In this document: in pieces, positions 1 to 8,003 of the stretch | Position numbering within the stretch: position 1 is the stretch's first letter | Layout: the number at the start of each line of letters is the position of its first letter | Source: JBEKCP01 sp050014815 | Lineage (GTDB): Bacteria; Planctomycetota; Planctomycetia; Pirellulales; Thermoguttaceae | Assembly (NCBI GenBank): GCA_050014815.1 | Contig: JBEKCP010000028.1 | Span: 1 to 21,885 of the forward strand | Reading direction: 5' to 3' | DNA: 21,885 nucleotides | Translations under genes and position numbers: made by a program | Notes under the pieces: model-generated | What the model was told of the DNA's origin: nothing | The model's database searches: none | The model's input: the letters and a program-made list of their open reading frames with translations, nothing else

Positions 1-510
1 CCTCTTGGCGATCGTGATTCCGAACTTCTTCTTGATGCGGTCGGTACACTCGTCTTCCCACCAGTAGAACCGTTTGAAGATGGGCGCCTGGAATCCTTCG
101 CCCGGATCGTCCTGGTAGACGAGCAGCGTGGTCCGGGGCAACCGGCGTTTGACGCCCAGGGCGGCGACGATATTTCGAGTCTGCTGGACGTTGTACGGCC
201 CGATCGTTTCCACGCCGCTGGTCCGCAGGTACTCGGCGATCTCCCAGTCCCACATCGAGAGCGTGCCGAACTCGGAGGTGACCAGCAGGATCGGCAGGTC
301 GAGGTCCTGGAAGGCCCTCAGGCAGCGATAGGCCTGGCCGAGCAGTTGCGGGAAGACGACGGCCTCGGCCGGCGGCAGTTCCGCGCCCAGCGGGCGGGGC
401 TCGAGCAGCTCGGCGCCTTCGCCAAGCAGCCCGCGCAAGGCCGCCAACTGCCGGTCGAAGTCGGCGTCGCGGCCCGGATCGAAGTAGAGAGGAACCAGTC
501 GAGCTTTCAT
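1..510 (-). CDS. Sugar-isomerase-like protein (FucI/AraA-type N-terminus), partial
   Basis: The reading frame starts at ATG 510-508 and stays open for 170 codons to the window edge, so the C-terminus is missing. The visible part looks like the N-terminal domain of L-fucose/L-arabinose isomerase-like proteins: a short beta strand (KARLVPLYFD), a region ending in a hydrophobic strand (LPILLVTSEFGTLSMWDWE), then YNVQQTRNIVAAL. Proteins of this family convert aldoses to ketoses, but the catalytic metal-binding residues lie in the unseen part, so activity is not shown. The start codon overlaps the stop of the upstream hydrolase gene by 4 bases (ATGA), which fixes the start and puts it last among the visible operon genes. 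It may instead be one of the many isomerase-fold proteins of unknown activity in planctomycete sugar operons. Confidence 0.6.
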   Translation of the reverse strand, partial: MKARLVPLYFDPGRDADFDRQLAALRGLLGEGAELLEPRPLGAELPPAEAVVFPQLLGQAYRCLRAFQDLDLPILLVTSEFGTLSMWDWEIAEYLRTSGVETIGPYNVQQTRNIVAALGVKRRLPRTTLLVYQDDPGEGFQAPIFKRFYWWEDECTDRIKKKFGITIAKR

Positions 511-1427
511 GGCGTTGTCTCTCGGGAGGGTTGGGGTTGTTTGGCACTCGCCGCGATCGAAGCCGGTTCGCACGGCGGCAGCCACTCGCAGGCCGTGCCC
601 GGGCAGGGCCGCACGCACTGGGGCGGCTCCTCGATGGCGGCGATTTGCCGATCGAGTTGCGATTCGTCCACGGTGTTGAAATCGAACATGCCGAAATGGC
701 ACGTCAACATACAGGAGATCTCCGCCTCGCGGCAGAGCCGGATCGCCTCGTCGAAGGTGAAATTGCCGGGGATGCCGGCGGCCGAGCGCGAGGCGTCGCG
801 GCCGTTGACCGGCAGGAGGGCCACGTCGATCGCGTGTCGACGCAGTTCCTCGGCCAGGCCCGGATAGGGCACGCAATCGCCGCTGTGATAGACGCTCAGT
901 CCGTCCAACTCCAGGACGTAGCCCAGGAACAGATGATCGCCCGCCGCGTCGGTCTTGAGTTCCTCATGGGCCGAGGCGAGGGCGTGCCAGGCGACGTTGC
1001 GCCCCAGCCGGCCGTGCCGGCCCGCCACCGCGGTCACCCTCCGCGACGGCGGCACGCCGCGCTCGGCGGCCACGGCGGCGGCCGCCCGCGGCACGACAAA
1101 GCGGCAGTCAGGGTTCAGCCGCGCGAGCGTCCCCAGCGTGCCGGGATCCATGTGATCCGTGTGGGAGTGCGTGCAGAAGACGACGTCCAGCCCCGTCAAC
1201 TGCTCGGGTGTCACGGGGGGCGGCATCATGCGGACGTGAGGGAATCGGCTGCCTCGATGCTTGTCGGCCAGCACGTCGGAGAGGTACAGGTCGATCGCCA
1301 GTCGATCGTCGCCCGCGCGAATCAGGAACCCGGCCTGCCCCAGCCAGCACACGGCCGGTCGCGCGGAGACCGGGGCGTCGCGAAGCATCGCCTGCGGTCC
1401 AATGTCTTGTCTGGCAATCATCGGCAT
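507..1427 (-). CDS. UlaG-like metallo-beta-lactamase-fold hydrolase
   Basis: This 306-residue protein has the metallo-beta-lactamase metal motif HSHTDHMD at residues 87-94 (His87, His89, Asp91, His92). It follows a WLGQAGFLI strand near residue 28 that is typical of the UlaG (L-ascorbate-6-phosphate lactonase) branch. Further on, YHSGDCVPYPG supplies the usual metal-bridging Asp, and LLPVNGRD and LTCHFGMFDFNT are also UlaG-like. UlaG enzymes open sugar lactones or related phosphoesters in the cytoplasm; there is no signal peptide. A lactonase would fit beside the oxidoreductases of this operon, which could make a lactone. The frame is open upstream to 1757, but ATG 1427 was chosen because the cupin gene occupies 1451-2023; no strong Shine-Dalgarno is visible. 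The last 35 residues are low in homology-like features. The substrate is not known. Confidence 0.82.
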   Translation of the reverse strand: MPMIARQDIGPQAMLRDAPVSARPAVCWLGQAGFLIRAGDDRLAIDLYLSDVLADKHRGSRFPHVRMMPPPVTPEQLTGLDVVFCTHSHTDHMDPGTLGTLARLNPDCRFVVPRAAAAVAAERGVPPSRRVTAVAGRHGRLGRNVAWHALASAHEELKTDAAGDHLFLGYVLELDGLSVYHSGDCVPYPGLAEELRRHAIDVALLPVNGRDASRSAAGIPGNFTFDEAIRLCREAEISCMLTCHFGMFDFNTVDESQLDRQIAAIEEPPQCVRPCPGTACEWLPPCEPASIAASAKQPQPSRETTP

Positions 1428-1450
1428 GGTGGTTCGCCCGGGGGCTGCGC

Positions 1451-2023
1451 CTATTCGACAACGATACCGTGTCCGCGACGGAAGACCCGCTTGGGGAAAC
1501 CTTGCGTCCGGATGTCGCCGTAATTGTGGCCCGCGTCGCCCGGGTAGATGCACAAGGAGACGAGCGGCCCGTCGCCGGTGTTGATCGAGCGGTGCGCCCA
1601 ATAGGGCGGCACGTAGACCATCCGGCCGGGCGCCAGTTCCTCGCAGCGGCACTGGCCGTCGGCAGTCTTCATCATCATGCCGCCCCGGCCGCGGAGGCAA
1701 AGGTAAATCTCGCCCGTCTCGATCCTCGCATGATAGTGTCCCTTGGTCATGAAGCACTCTTCGCCCACGACGCCCGGATGAAGCTTGCTGACGCAGAACT
1801 TGACCTGGCCGTACTCCTCGGGCACGGGCGATTCGAAGGTCTCGTAGTGAACCGGGTCGCCGTTGCGGATCAGCGCCTCGAGCGATTGGGGATCGGCATA
1901 ATAGCCGCGCATGTCCGAGGCCCGCCGGGCGATCTGTTCGCAGGGATTATCCATGATCCCTTCCGCCAGGTCGAACTGCACGGCGAACGGGAAGAGAAAC
2001 GAGGTCGCTGGCTTGGTTTGCAT
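1451..2023 (-). CDS. Cupin-type glucose-6-phosphate isomerase (archaeal GPI fold)
   Basis: This 190-residue protein matches the archaeal-type phosphoglucose isomerase family (PF06560), a metal-dependent cupin that interconverts glucose-6-phosphate and fructose-6-phosphate. The metal ligands are in place: GHYHAR gives His96 and His98, the segment TGEIYLCLRG gives Glu105, and PPYWAHRSIN gives His144. The spacing equals that of the characterised archaeal enzymes with a constant offset. The length is also that of the family. An AGGGAA Shine-Dalgarno-like motif lies about 8 bases before ATG 2023. It sits 44 bases after the shikimate-dehydrogenase-like gene and 23 bases before the hydrolase gene. 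In this operon it may act on the product of the FGGY kinase or on another sugar phosphate rather than in glycolysis. Confidence 0.82.
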   Translation of the reverse strand: MQTKPATSFLFPFAVQFDLAEGIMDNPCEQIARRASDMRGYYADPQSLEALIRNGDPVHYETFESPVPEEYGQVKFCVSKLHPGVVGEECFMTKGHYHARIETGEIYLCLRGRGGMMMKTADGQCRCEELAPGRMVYVPPYWAHRSINTGDGPLVSLCIYPGDAGHNYGDIRTQGFPKRVFRRGHGIVVE

Positions 2024-2067
2024 CGAAAGTTCCCTGTCGAGTTGCGTCCTTCTTGAATATCGGGGCC

Positions 2068-3051
2068 TCAACGGCTGGCGGCGGCGATCCGCGACAGCTC
2101 GTCGAACTTCGGCCCCCGAGTCGGAATGTCGATATGGAAAACCTCGGCGATGACCCGGGTCCAGCCGTGGATGAAGTAGATCCACCCGTCTTCGACGTGC
2201 AGGCGCCGGGCCTGCTGCTGCGTCCGGGCCTGCTCGAGAAACACCAGGTCGCCGCGGTAATTGAAATCCCAGGCCAGGCCCCCCTCCGGCCAAATGGCCC
2301 TGTCGGTCAGCGGCGAGCCGGGCGCGTCTTTGCCCAGGCCCGTGGCGTTGATCACCAGCGACCCGGGCTTGAGCCCCGCCATGAGCGGGTCGGTCATCTC
2401 CGGGGCCGGCGTGTGATGATACTCCAGGGAGACGCCGGCGCCGATCCGCTCGTGGAAACGCCGGATCTCCTCGAGCCGGGAAAGGCTGCGGTTGGTGACG
2501 ATCAGGCGCGTGGGCCGGTTCGCGCCGTGCGACCTCTGCAACATGTACCAGGTGACGGCGATGGCGGAGCCGCCCGCCCCCAAGACGAGCGCCTCGGCCC
2601 CCGCCCGCTCCCAATGGCGTTCGGGCAGGAATGCTCCCAGGGCCAGCCCGCTGGTGATCGGGTCCTTGGCGTGACCAACGAGGCAGCCATCCTGTTTCGA
2701 GATGCTGCTGATCTCGCCCATCAACCGGGCGAACTCGTCGAGCCGATCGAACTGGTCGCGGCAGGCGCGCAGCAGGTCGAGCTTGTGCGTGGTCACCAGC
2801 GCGCCCAGCGAGAGCGGGTCTTGCCGGATGAAAGCGACTGCCCGGCGGTAGTTCTCCGGCTCGTCGTGCCAGCGGAAGTTCATTCCCCGGATGACGGCGT
2901 CGCCCAGCCCCAGGTACTCGGTCCAGCGGGGAAAGACGTTCATGATCGACGACCGGTGCGTCGTCACGCCGATGAAGTACATGGTCGGCTTGTCGGCCGG
3001 CGGAAAAGGGCGGTCCGGCGTCAACGGCGGCTGGACGAGGGCGCCGGTCAT
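2068..3051 (-). CDS. Shikimate/quinate dehydrogenase-like protein (AroE family)
   Basis: This 327-residue protein has the two-domain layout of the AroE family. The N-terminal substrate domain holds THRSS (31-35, in place of the Ser-x-Ser carboxylate-binding motif) and TTHK with the expected catalytic Lys90. It also has SKQDGCLVGHAKD, ending in the expected catalytic Asp130. The NAD(P) domain opens with LGAGGSA at 157-163. Classical AroE reduces 3-dehydroshikimate with NADPH and has about 270 residues; this one is longer and has an odd substrate motif. Its position inside a sugar operon also argues against a housekeeping role in aromatic synthesis. Start and end overlap logic is clear: its ATG overlaps the kinase stop by 4 bases. 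A dehydrogenase for a cyclic polyol or inosose-like substrate is an inference only. Confidence 0.8.
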   Translation of the reverse strand: MTGALVQPPLTPDRPFPPADKPTMYFIGVTTHRSSIMNVFPRWTEYLGLGDAVIRGMNFRWHDEPENYRRAVAFIRQDPLSLGALVTTHKLDLLRACRDQFDRLDEFARLMGEISSISKQDGCLVGHAKDPITSGLALGAFLPERHWERAGAEALVLGAGGSAIAVTWYMLQRSHGANRPTRLIVTNRSLSRLEEIRRFHERIGAGVSLEYHHTPAPEMTDPLMAGLKPGSLVINATGLGKDAPGSPLTDRAIWPEGGLAWDFNYRGDLVFLEQARTQQQARRLHVEDGWIYFIHGWTRVIAEVFHIDIPTRGPKFDELSRIAAASR

Positions 3052-4583
3052 GTCGCTGCTCCCATTTGGCGATCACTCCAAGCATTCATCTGCTCCAGGA
3101 GCCGTCGATAACGGGCCAGTCGCGCGCCGTAATGGGCGGCGAGCGACCGGTCCGGTCGAACAACTTTCCCCGTCTTGATCCAATGCCGGGCCGCGGCGTC
3201 GAGATCCTCGATCAGTCCCGCACCGTAGCCGGCCAGCAGTGCGGCCCCGAGCGGCGCCCCTTCGCCGCGCGATACCCGAACGACCTTGGTCTGCAGGGCG
3301 TCGGCCTTCATCTGGTTCCACAGGGCACTCTGCTGACCACCGCCGGTCACGCGGACTTCCTCGATGTCCAGTTCGGGATTCAGGGCCCGCAGACGATCGC
3401 GATACAGACAGTATTCCAGGGCCACGCCCTCCAGGACGGCCCGATACAGATGGGCGGTTGAATGCGACCACGTCAAGCCGGCCCAGCAGCCCCGGAGACA
3501 CGGTTGGCTGGGCATGACTCGGCCTCCCAGGTGCGGCAGGAACATCGGATCCTCCGCGGCCGGCACGACCTTCGACGCGAGGCGGTTCAGGGCGTCGATC
3601 GTCCCCTTCCGCGGCGGTTTCCCTGCCGCGCCGGCTTGGCGGGCGAACCACTCGATGTTCATGCCGCCGCCGTTGATGTAGGCGTAGGGATGCCAGAGCC
3701 CCGGGGTCGCCGACCGGCCCCAGCCGAGCATTCCCTGCTCGATGTCGGCGCGAAATTGCCTGGTCGTCGCGGCGAAGACCGAAGCGGTGCCGGCCACGTC
3801 GACGCACACGCCTTCCCGCGTCGCGCCGCAGGCCAGGAACGAAGCGGCCGTATCGCCGCAACCCGCCACCACCGGCACGCCGGCCTTCAGCCCGCAGCGG
3901 GCAGCCGCGCGGGCGGAGAGTTCGCCGACGATCGTCTGCGGCTCGACGATCCGCGGCAGCTTCTCTGCCGCCACGCCAAAGGTCCGGCAAAGATCGGCGT
4001 CCCATGCGCCGCGAACGTTGTCGGCAAAGCCGCTGAAGTGGAGATAGGTCGTGTCGATGAAAGCCTCCGCCGCCGGCAGCCCGCAGAGCCGCATGGCCGC
4101 ATAGCCACCCGGCTGCACGAAGGCCGCGGTGCGCCGGTAGACCTCGGGGTGCTCGCGCTTCCACCAGAGGATCTTCGGACCGTGATTGAAGCTCGGCGGC
4201 CCGCCCGCCTTGCGAATGATCTCTTCGCCGGCTTCGTTTTTCATCCGAGCAATGTCGGGCGCGCAGCGCGTGTCGAGCCAGGAATCGTAGGGCGTGACGT
4301 GGCGGCCGTCGTCGCCGACGCCGATGATCCCCGCCATCTGGCCGTCGATCCCGATCGCGGCAAGGTGCGCGGCGTCGATCCGCGCCTCGTCGACGCACGC
4401 GCGGATGCAGCGGCACGCCGAGCGGAATTGGAACTCGGGGTCCTCTTCCACTATGCCGGGCGCAGGTCGGCTCAGCCGCGACTTGACGAAGGCCGTCGCC
4501 AGCGTCCGCCCGCGGACATCGACCAGCACCCCTTTCGTGCCTTGCGTCCCGATGTCGACGCCCATGAGACAGGTGGGGTTCAT
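3048..4583 (-). CDS. FGGY-family carbohydrate kinase (xylulokinase-like)
   Basis: This 511-residue protein has the full length of FGGY sugar kinases, which transfer phosphate from ATP to sugars such as xylulose, gluconate, glycerol or ribulose. Visible motifs are DIGTQGTKGVL at 10-20 (phosphate-binding loop), DGQM at 80-83 and GCGDTAAS at 241-248 with the catalytic base Asp244. GTASVF follows at about 266, and the C-terminal adenosine-site motif is VTGGGQQSALWNQMKAD. The overall pattern is nearest xylulokinase, but FGGY specificity cannot be assigned by eye. The gene overlaps its upstream neighbour (stop at 4580) and its downstream neighbour (start 3051) by ATGA, so it sits at the centre of a translationally coupled set. 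It is probably the committing step of the pathway. Confidence 0.88.
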   Translation of the reverse strand: MNPTCLMGVDIGTQGTKGVLVDVRGRTLATAFVKSRLSRPAPGIVEEDPEFQFRSACRCIRACVDEARIDAAHLAAIGIDGQMAGIIGVGDDGRHVTPYDSWLDTRCAPDIARMKNEAGEEIIRKAGGPPSFNHGPKILWWKREHPEVYRRTAAFVQPGGYAAMRLCGLPAAEAFIDTTYLHFSGFADNVRGAWDADLCRTFGVAAEKLPRIVEPQTIVGELSARAAARCGLKAGVPVVAGCGDTAASFLACGATREGVCVDVAGTASVFAATTRQFRADIEQGMLGWGRSATPGLWHPYAYINGGGMNIEWFARQAGAAGKPPRKGTIDALNRLASKVVPAAEDPMFLPHLGGRVMPSQPCLRGCWAGLTWSHSTAHLYRAVLEGVALEYCLYRDRLRALNPELDIEEVRVTGGGQQSALWNQMKADALQTKVVRVSRGEGAPLGAALLAGYGAGLIEDLDAAARHWIKTGKVVRPDRSLAAHYGARLARYRRLLEQMNAWSDRQMGAAT

Positions 4584-5650
4584 GGTCCCTCCGCAACGAG
4601 CACGACCTTGCCGGCCGCGCCTTGGATCGCCGTTCGATAGGCGGCTTCCAACCGGCTCAAAGGAAAGACGTCGGAGATGATCGCCGCCAGGTCGATCCGC
4701 CTGCCGGCAATCAGCCGCAATGCAATGCGATAGTCCAGGGCCGATCCGCCCGTCGTGCCCGTGACGAGGAAATTGCCGTAATGGACGGCGTTGGTGTCCA
4801 GCGGCACATTCGACGCACCGCGGGGCAGCGCGCCGAACAGGCACAAGCGGCCGTAAGGCGCCAGCAGCCGGACGGCCTGGCTCTGGACCTCCGCCACCGG
4901 GCAGGCCGTGATCGCGACATCCACGCCCCGCCCCTCGGTCTCGCGGCGGATTCGCTCCTGCACGTCGCACTGCGCGGGGTCGATCGCCACGTCGCAGCCT
5001 AACTCCCCGGCGCGGCGGAGGCGATCCTCCAGCGGATCCACGACGATCAGCCTGCCCGCCCCGGCGATCCGGCAAAGCATCAAGTGCATCAGCCCGATCG
5101 GTCCCGCGCCGAAGATGACCACCGTGTCGCCCAACTCGATCCGACACGCGCGGACGCCGTTGACCACGCAGGAGAACGGTTCCAACAGCGCCCCCTCGCG
5201 GTCCGACACGGCCTCGGGCAGGGGCACGACGTTTCCCTGGGCGATAAAGCGCCCGGGAATAACGACGTACGCGGCGTGTCCCCCGTCGCGATCGATGCCG
5301 AACGCCGTGTATTGGGGGCAGTAGTTCGCCTGGCCGCGAATGCACGCATCGCAACGGCCGCAGCCGGCATTCGGCACGACGCCCACCCGCTGGCCCGCGA
5401 GGTAGCCCTCCACGTCCGCTCCGGCACGCTCGATCGTGCCGATGAATTCATGGCCCAAGACGATGCACTGCCCGTCGGCCAGCTTGCGGTGGCCGTTGCG
5501 GATGATCTTGACGTCCGTCCCGCAGATCGACGCCGCGCGGACCCGCAGCAGCAGCTCGTCGCGGCCGACCGCCGGGCAGGGCACTTCGCGAACGGCAAAA
5601 TCGCCGCCTTGCTGGTACGTGGCCGCCAACATCCGTCCGTTGTCGCTCAT
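4580..5650 (-). CDS. Zinc-dependent medium-chain alcohol/polyol dehydrogenase
   Basis: This 356-residue protein is a medium-chain dehydrogenase of the sorbitol/threonine dehydrogenase type. The catalytic zinc ligands are Cys43 (SICGTD) and His67-Glu68 (LGHEF). The structural zinc is held by Cys97, Cys100, Cys103 and Cys111 (GCGRCDACIRGQANYC). GALLEPFSCV at 153-162 is the conserved Glu region, and GAGPIG at 181-186 is the nucleotide-binding loop. Such enzymes oxidise a secondary alcohol of a polyol or sugar with NAD(P)+. The frame is open to 5785, but ATG 5650 is taken because it overlaps the stop of the upstream gene as ATGA, the rule in this operon. It probably acts together with the adjoining Gfo/Idh/MocA enzyme to move a keto group on a sugar or polyol. 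Confidence 0.88.
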   Translation of the reverse strand: MSDNGRMLAATYQQGGDFAVREVPCPAVGRDELLLRVRAASICGTDVKIIRNGHRKLADGQCIVLGHEFIGTIERAGADVEGYLAGQRVGVVPNAGCGRCDACIRGQANYCPQYTAFGIDRDGGHAAYVVIPGRFIAQGNVVPLPEAVSDREGALLEPFSCVVNGVRACRIELGDTVVIFGAGPIGLMHLMLCRIAGAGRLIVVDPLEDRLRRAGELGCDVAIDPAQCDVQERIRRETEGRGVDVAITACPVAEVQSQAVRLLAPYGRLCLFGALPRGASNVPLDTNAVHYGNFLVTGTTGGSALDYRIALRLIAGRRIDLAAIISDVFPLSRLEAAYRTAIQGAAGKVVLVAEGP

Positions 5651-6693
5651 GGACCTTCGCCTCCCTCCTCGGCAAGCCGCACGGGCCGTCGCTCGGCGAT
5701 CGACCGGTTCCCCGCGTTGACCACCATGACCGCCGCCTTGCCGTCGCGCCCGGAGGCGCGCGGCTGACCATCCTCCCGGATGCAACGCACGAAGTCTTCA
5801 TCCTCGGCCCGATAGGCGTCCAGGAACAGGTCGGTCCAGCTCCGCACGGTCGGCGTTGTGCTCCCGGCGGCAAGATGCGTGGTCACGGCGACGGCGGCCA
5901 GGCTGCCCACCGCGATCAAACCGTGCTCGCCCAGGACCTCGCACCGGGCGTCGTAACCGTACTGAACGCCCTGCGCCCCGCAGATCAGGCCTTGCACGCC
6001 GTTGGCCATGCGCGCAGACAGGACGACGTTGTCGTAGAAATCGGGATGCGCCCGCCGCGCGTCGGGCGATCGGTAGTTGCCCGCGATAGCATACACCTCC
6101 TCGAACTCGCTTCCGCTGAACCAGCGGAGCGTGTCGATGTCGTGGCTGTTGACCTCCGACAAGGGACCGTTGCTCCGGCGGATGTCGTACATCCAGGGCT
6201 TGGGGATCGATGGGCCGTGGGTCAGCGACTTGACGAGCACGACCTGCCCGATCTCGCCGGTCTCGATCCGCCGTTTGGCTGCGAGGAAGCCCGCGTCGAA
6301 GCGGCGCATGAACCCGATTTGCAGCTTGACTCCGGCGTTCTCGACCGCCATGAGCATCGCGCCGCACTCCCGCACGTTCATCGCCATCGGCTTTTCGCAG
6401 AGGATATGCTTGCCGGCCCGGGCCGCCGCGACTACGATCGCCGCGTGATGTTCGCTTGGCGTGGCCACCACGACCGCGCTGACGCGCGGGTCGGCCAGCG
6501 CCTCGCGATAGTCGGCATACTCGCGATCCGGTTGCAACTCCCGGCAAGCGGCCCTGCGAGCCGCTTCCGAAGGCTCGGCGATGGCGGCCAACGCCGCGCC
6601 AGTCACGCGGCCAAAGGAGAAATTGCGGGCGTGGATCATGCCCGCTCGACCCGCACCGATCACACAAATCTCAAGCAGAGATACATCAGCCAT
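5647..6693 (-). CDS. Gfo/Idh/MocA-family oxidoreductase
   Basis: This 348-residue protein is the first gene of the operon. The Rossmann loop GAGRAG is at 13-18, the family signature EKPMAMN at 100-106 (Lys101 is the usual catalytic lysine), and NSHDIDTLRW at 182-191 supplies the usual histidine and aspartate. The length is typical. Members oxidise or reduce sugars and inositols with NAD(P); the exact substrate varies too much to name. ATG 6693 was chosen over more upstream starts because it begins just before the nucleotide-binding strand and lies about 43 bases downstream of a strong -10 box. It has no export signal. It is followed without a gap by the zinc dehydrogenase. Confidence 0.87.
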   Translation of the reverse strand: MADVSLLEICVIGAGRAGMIHARNFSFGRVTGAALAAIAEPSEAARRAACRELQPDREYADYREALADPRVSAVVVATPSEHHAAIVVAAARAGKHILCEKPMAMNVRECGAMLMAVENAGVKLQIGFMRRFDAGFLAAKRRIETGEIGQVVLVKSLTHGPSIPKPWMYDIRRSNGPLSEVNSHDIDTLRWFSGSEFEEVYAIAGNYRSPDARRAHPDFYDNVVLSARMANGVQGLICGAQGVQYGYDARCEVLGEHGLIAVGSLAAVAVTTHLAAGSTTPTVRSWTDLFLDAYRAEDEDFVRCIREDGQPRASGRDGKAAVMVVNAGNRSIAERRPVRLAEEGGEGP

Positions 6694-6735
6694 GGCGCAG
6701 CATGAAGTTTGCAGCGAACGGTGTCGTGGGATTGC

Positions 6736-6763
6736 ATTATAATGGTTTCGTATTGAAACACAA
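6736..6763 (-). promoter_or_regulatory. Sigma70-like promoter of the sugar operon
   Basis: On the minus strand a perfect TATAAT (6736-6741) lies 16 bases after TTGTGT (6758-6763). The -10 box is about 43 bases upstream of the first gene's ATG, so the mRNA leader would be about 35 bases. The region is locally AT-rich in a GC-rich window. No operator palindrome was seen beside it. Confidence 0.6.
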
Positions 6764-6847
6764 GCGTTTTTCAGCCGAACCCGCTGGTTGCCGCTGTCGG
6801 CCGCCCAACTACGGCTGCAGGTCAGAGCATATTGGGCCGCAGAGCGA

Positions 6848-7039
6848 TCATGTGGATCGCCGCGGATTTGACGTGTGCGCCCCATCCTCGGGGGAGCCTG
6901 GACTGCGCTTTAGGTCCCGGTCCAGCGCAACGATGGCATCGGTGGCCGGAACGTGCAGGGGCTCGAACGCCTGCCGGGCACGGTCCGCCACCAGCGGGCC
7001 GTAGCGGTCCAGGTACTCCTGGAGAGTCTTGCAGTTCAT
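6848..7039 (-). pseudogene. Truncated 5' stub of the SNF2-like helicase gene
   Basis: The first 45 codons from ATG 7039 encode nearly the same N-terminus as the full helicase at 17645 (both begin MNCKTLQEYLDRYG and both contain RARQAFEPLHVPATDA). Homology ends after LDRDLKR at 6905, and the frame then runs 18 unrelated codons to a stop at 6848. Walker A and all later helicase motifs are absent, so it cannot be a helicase. Most differences in the kept part are synonymous, which shows that it came from a functional gene fairly recently. Its start codon is 24 bases from the divergent LRR start, as in the complete copy. Confidence 0.88.
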
Positions 7040-7063
7040 ATTCCGGTCTCCGTTTCTGTTACA
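7040..7063. promoter_or_regulatory. 24-base divergent spacer, copy 1
   Basis: This is the whole gap between the divergent start codons of the helicase stub and the LRR gene. It matches the spacer of the second copy at 23 of 24 bases. On the helicase strand it holds GGAGA about 8 bases before ATG, a usable ribosome-binding site. On the LRR strand the start ATG is directly preceded by TGTTACA, giving a TACAAT-like hexamer that runs into the start codon; there is no Shine-Dalgarno for the LRR gene. Confidence 0.55.
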
Positions 7064-7957
7064 ATGATGGGCATGGTCGAGGCTGTTTCCCCCAATCGTC
7101 GCTGGCTGCGTCCCACGCCTGGCTGGCTCCCGGCGGTTCTGCTGGTCGTGGAGGGGTTTCTGGCGCTTTCCCAGCGGTTCCACTGGTTTGCCTTCAACGA
7201 GCGTAAAGGCTGGACGGTGCTGATCGCGCTGGCGAGCGTCGGCGTGTCCCTATTCCTGGTGCTGCTTCGGCTCGTCGTCGCCCTAGTTTCCAACTTCTGG
7301 TCCCAGTTCACCATCTGGTCGCTCTTGACGCTGGCCATAGTTGTTGCCGTCGCGGGCGGTTGGACGGCAGCGGAAATGAAAAAGGCCAGGGAGCAACGGG
7401 AGGTGGTGGTGGGGATTACGAAGTTGGGAGGCACGGTGCAGTATGACCATCAGTTCTCGAATGGAACCGCGCCTTTGCTGCGAACGTTGTTTGGGGATGA
7501 CTTCTTCGATGATGCTGTCGAGGCTGTTCTAAACGATGATGCGCAGTTCGAACGCCTGAAGGAGCTGACCCGACTCAAGGTGTTGTTGGTCCATGGCCCC
7601 AAGGTCACGGATGCCGGCTTGCGACATCTTGAAGAGGTGACGCAGATCGAAGCGCTCCTCCTGAATGGCGTGAAGGTCACGGATGCTGGGCTGGCGCAAA
7701 TCAAATGCCTAGCGCGACTCCAACGGCTAATTCTCAGCAGCATCCCGATCACAGACATTGGGTTGCGACACCTCGAAGGGCTGACCCAACTCAAGTTGTT
7801 GTGGCTCAATGTCCCCGAAGTGACCGATGCTGAGTTACGACATCTCGAAAAGCTGACCCAACTCGAAGAATTGCGCCTCAATCGCACCAGTGTCACGGAT
7901 GCCGGCGTGAAGAAGTTGAAGCAGGCATTGCCGAAATGCGCCATCGACTATTTCTAA
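7064..7957 (+). CDS. Membrane-anchored leucine-rich-repeat protein, copy 1
   Basis: This 297-residue protein has three hydrophobic segments near residues 21-37, 50-76 and 83-99, the last in a planctomycete-style context (FTIWSLLTLAIVV). A charged stretch follows (AAEMKKAREQRE), then a spacer, then five leucine-rich repeats of 24 residues from about 168 to the end, of the VTDAGLRHL type. The repeats should form a protein-binding surface; the likely layout is a membrane anchor with a soluble LRR domain. The start was chosen by matching the other copy, which also begins MMGM; a longer frame to 6953 runs over the helicase stub and is not credible. It is intact although the genes around it are broken. 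The role is unknown; an adaptor or recognition function is an inference from the fold. Confidence 0.8.
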   Translation: MMGMVEAVSPNRRWLRPTPGWLPAVLLVVEGFLALSQRFHWFAFNERKGWTVLIALASVGVSLFLVLLRLVVALVSNFWSQFTIWSLLTLAIVVAVAGGWTAAEMKKAREQREVVVGITKLGGTVQYDHQFSNGTAPLLRTLFGDDFFDDAVEAVLNDDAQFERLKELTRLKVLLVHGPKVTDAGLRHLEEVTQIEALLLNGVKVTDAGLAQIKCLARLQRLILSSIPITDIGLRHLEGLTQLKLLWLNVPEVTDAELRHLEKLTQLEELRLNRTSVTDAGVKKLKQALPKCAIDYF

Positions 7958-8003
7958 GATCGTCCTTGTGCTGGCAGCATTTCGCCGTGGTAGCCAGTTC
8001 ACT

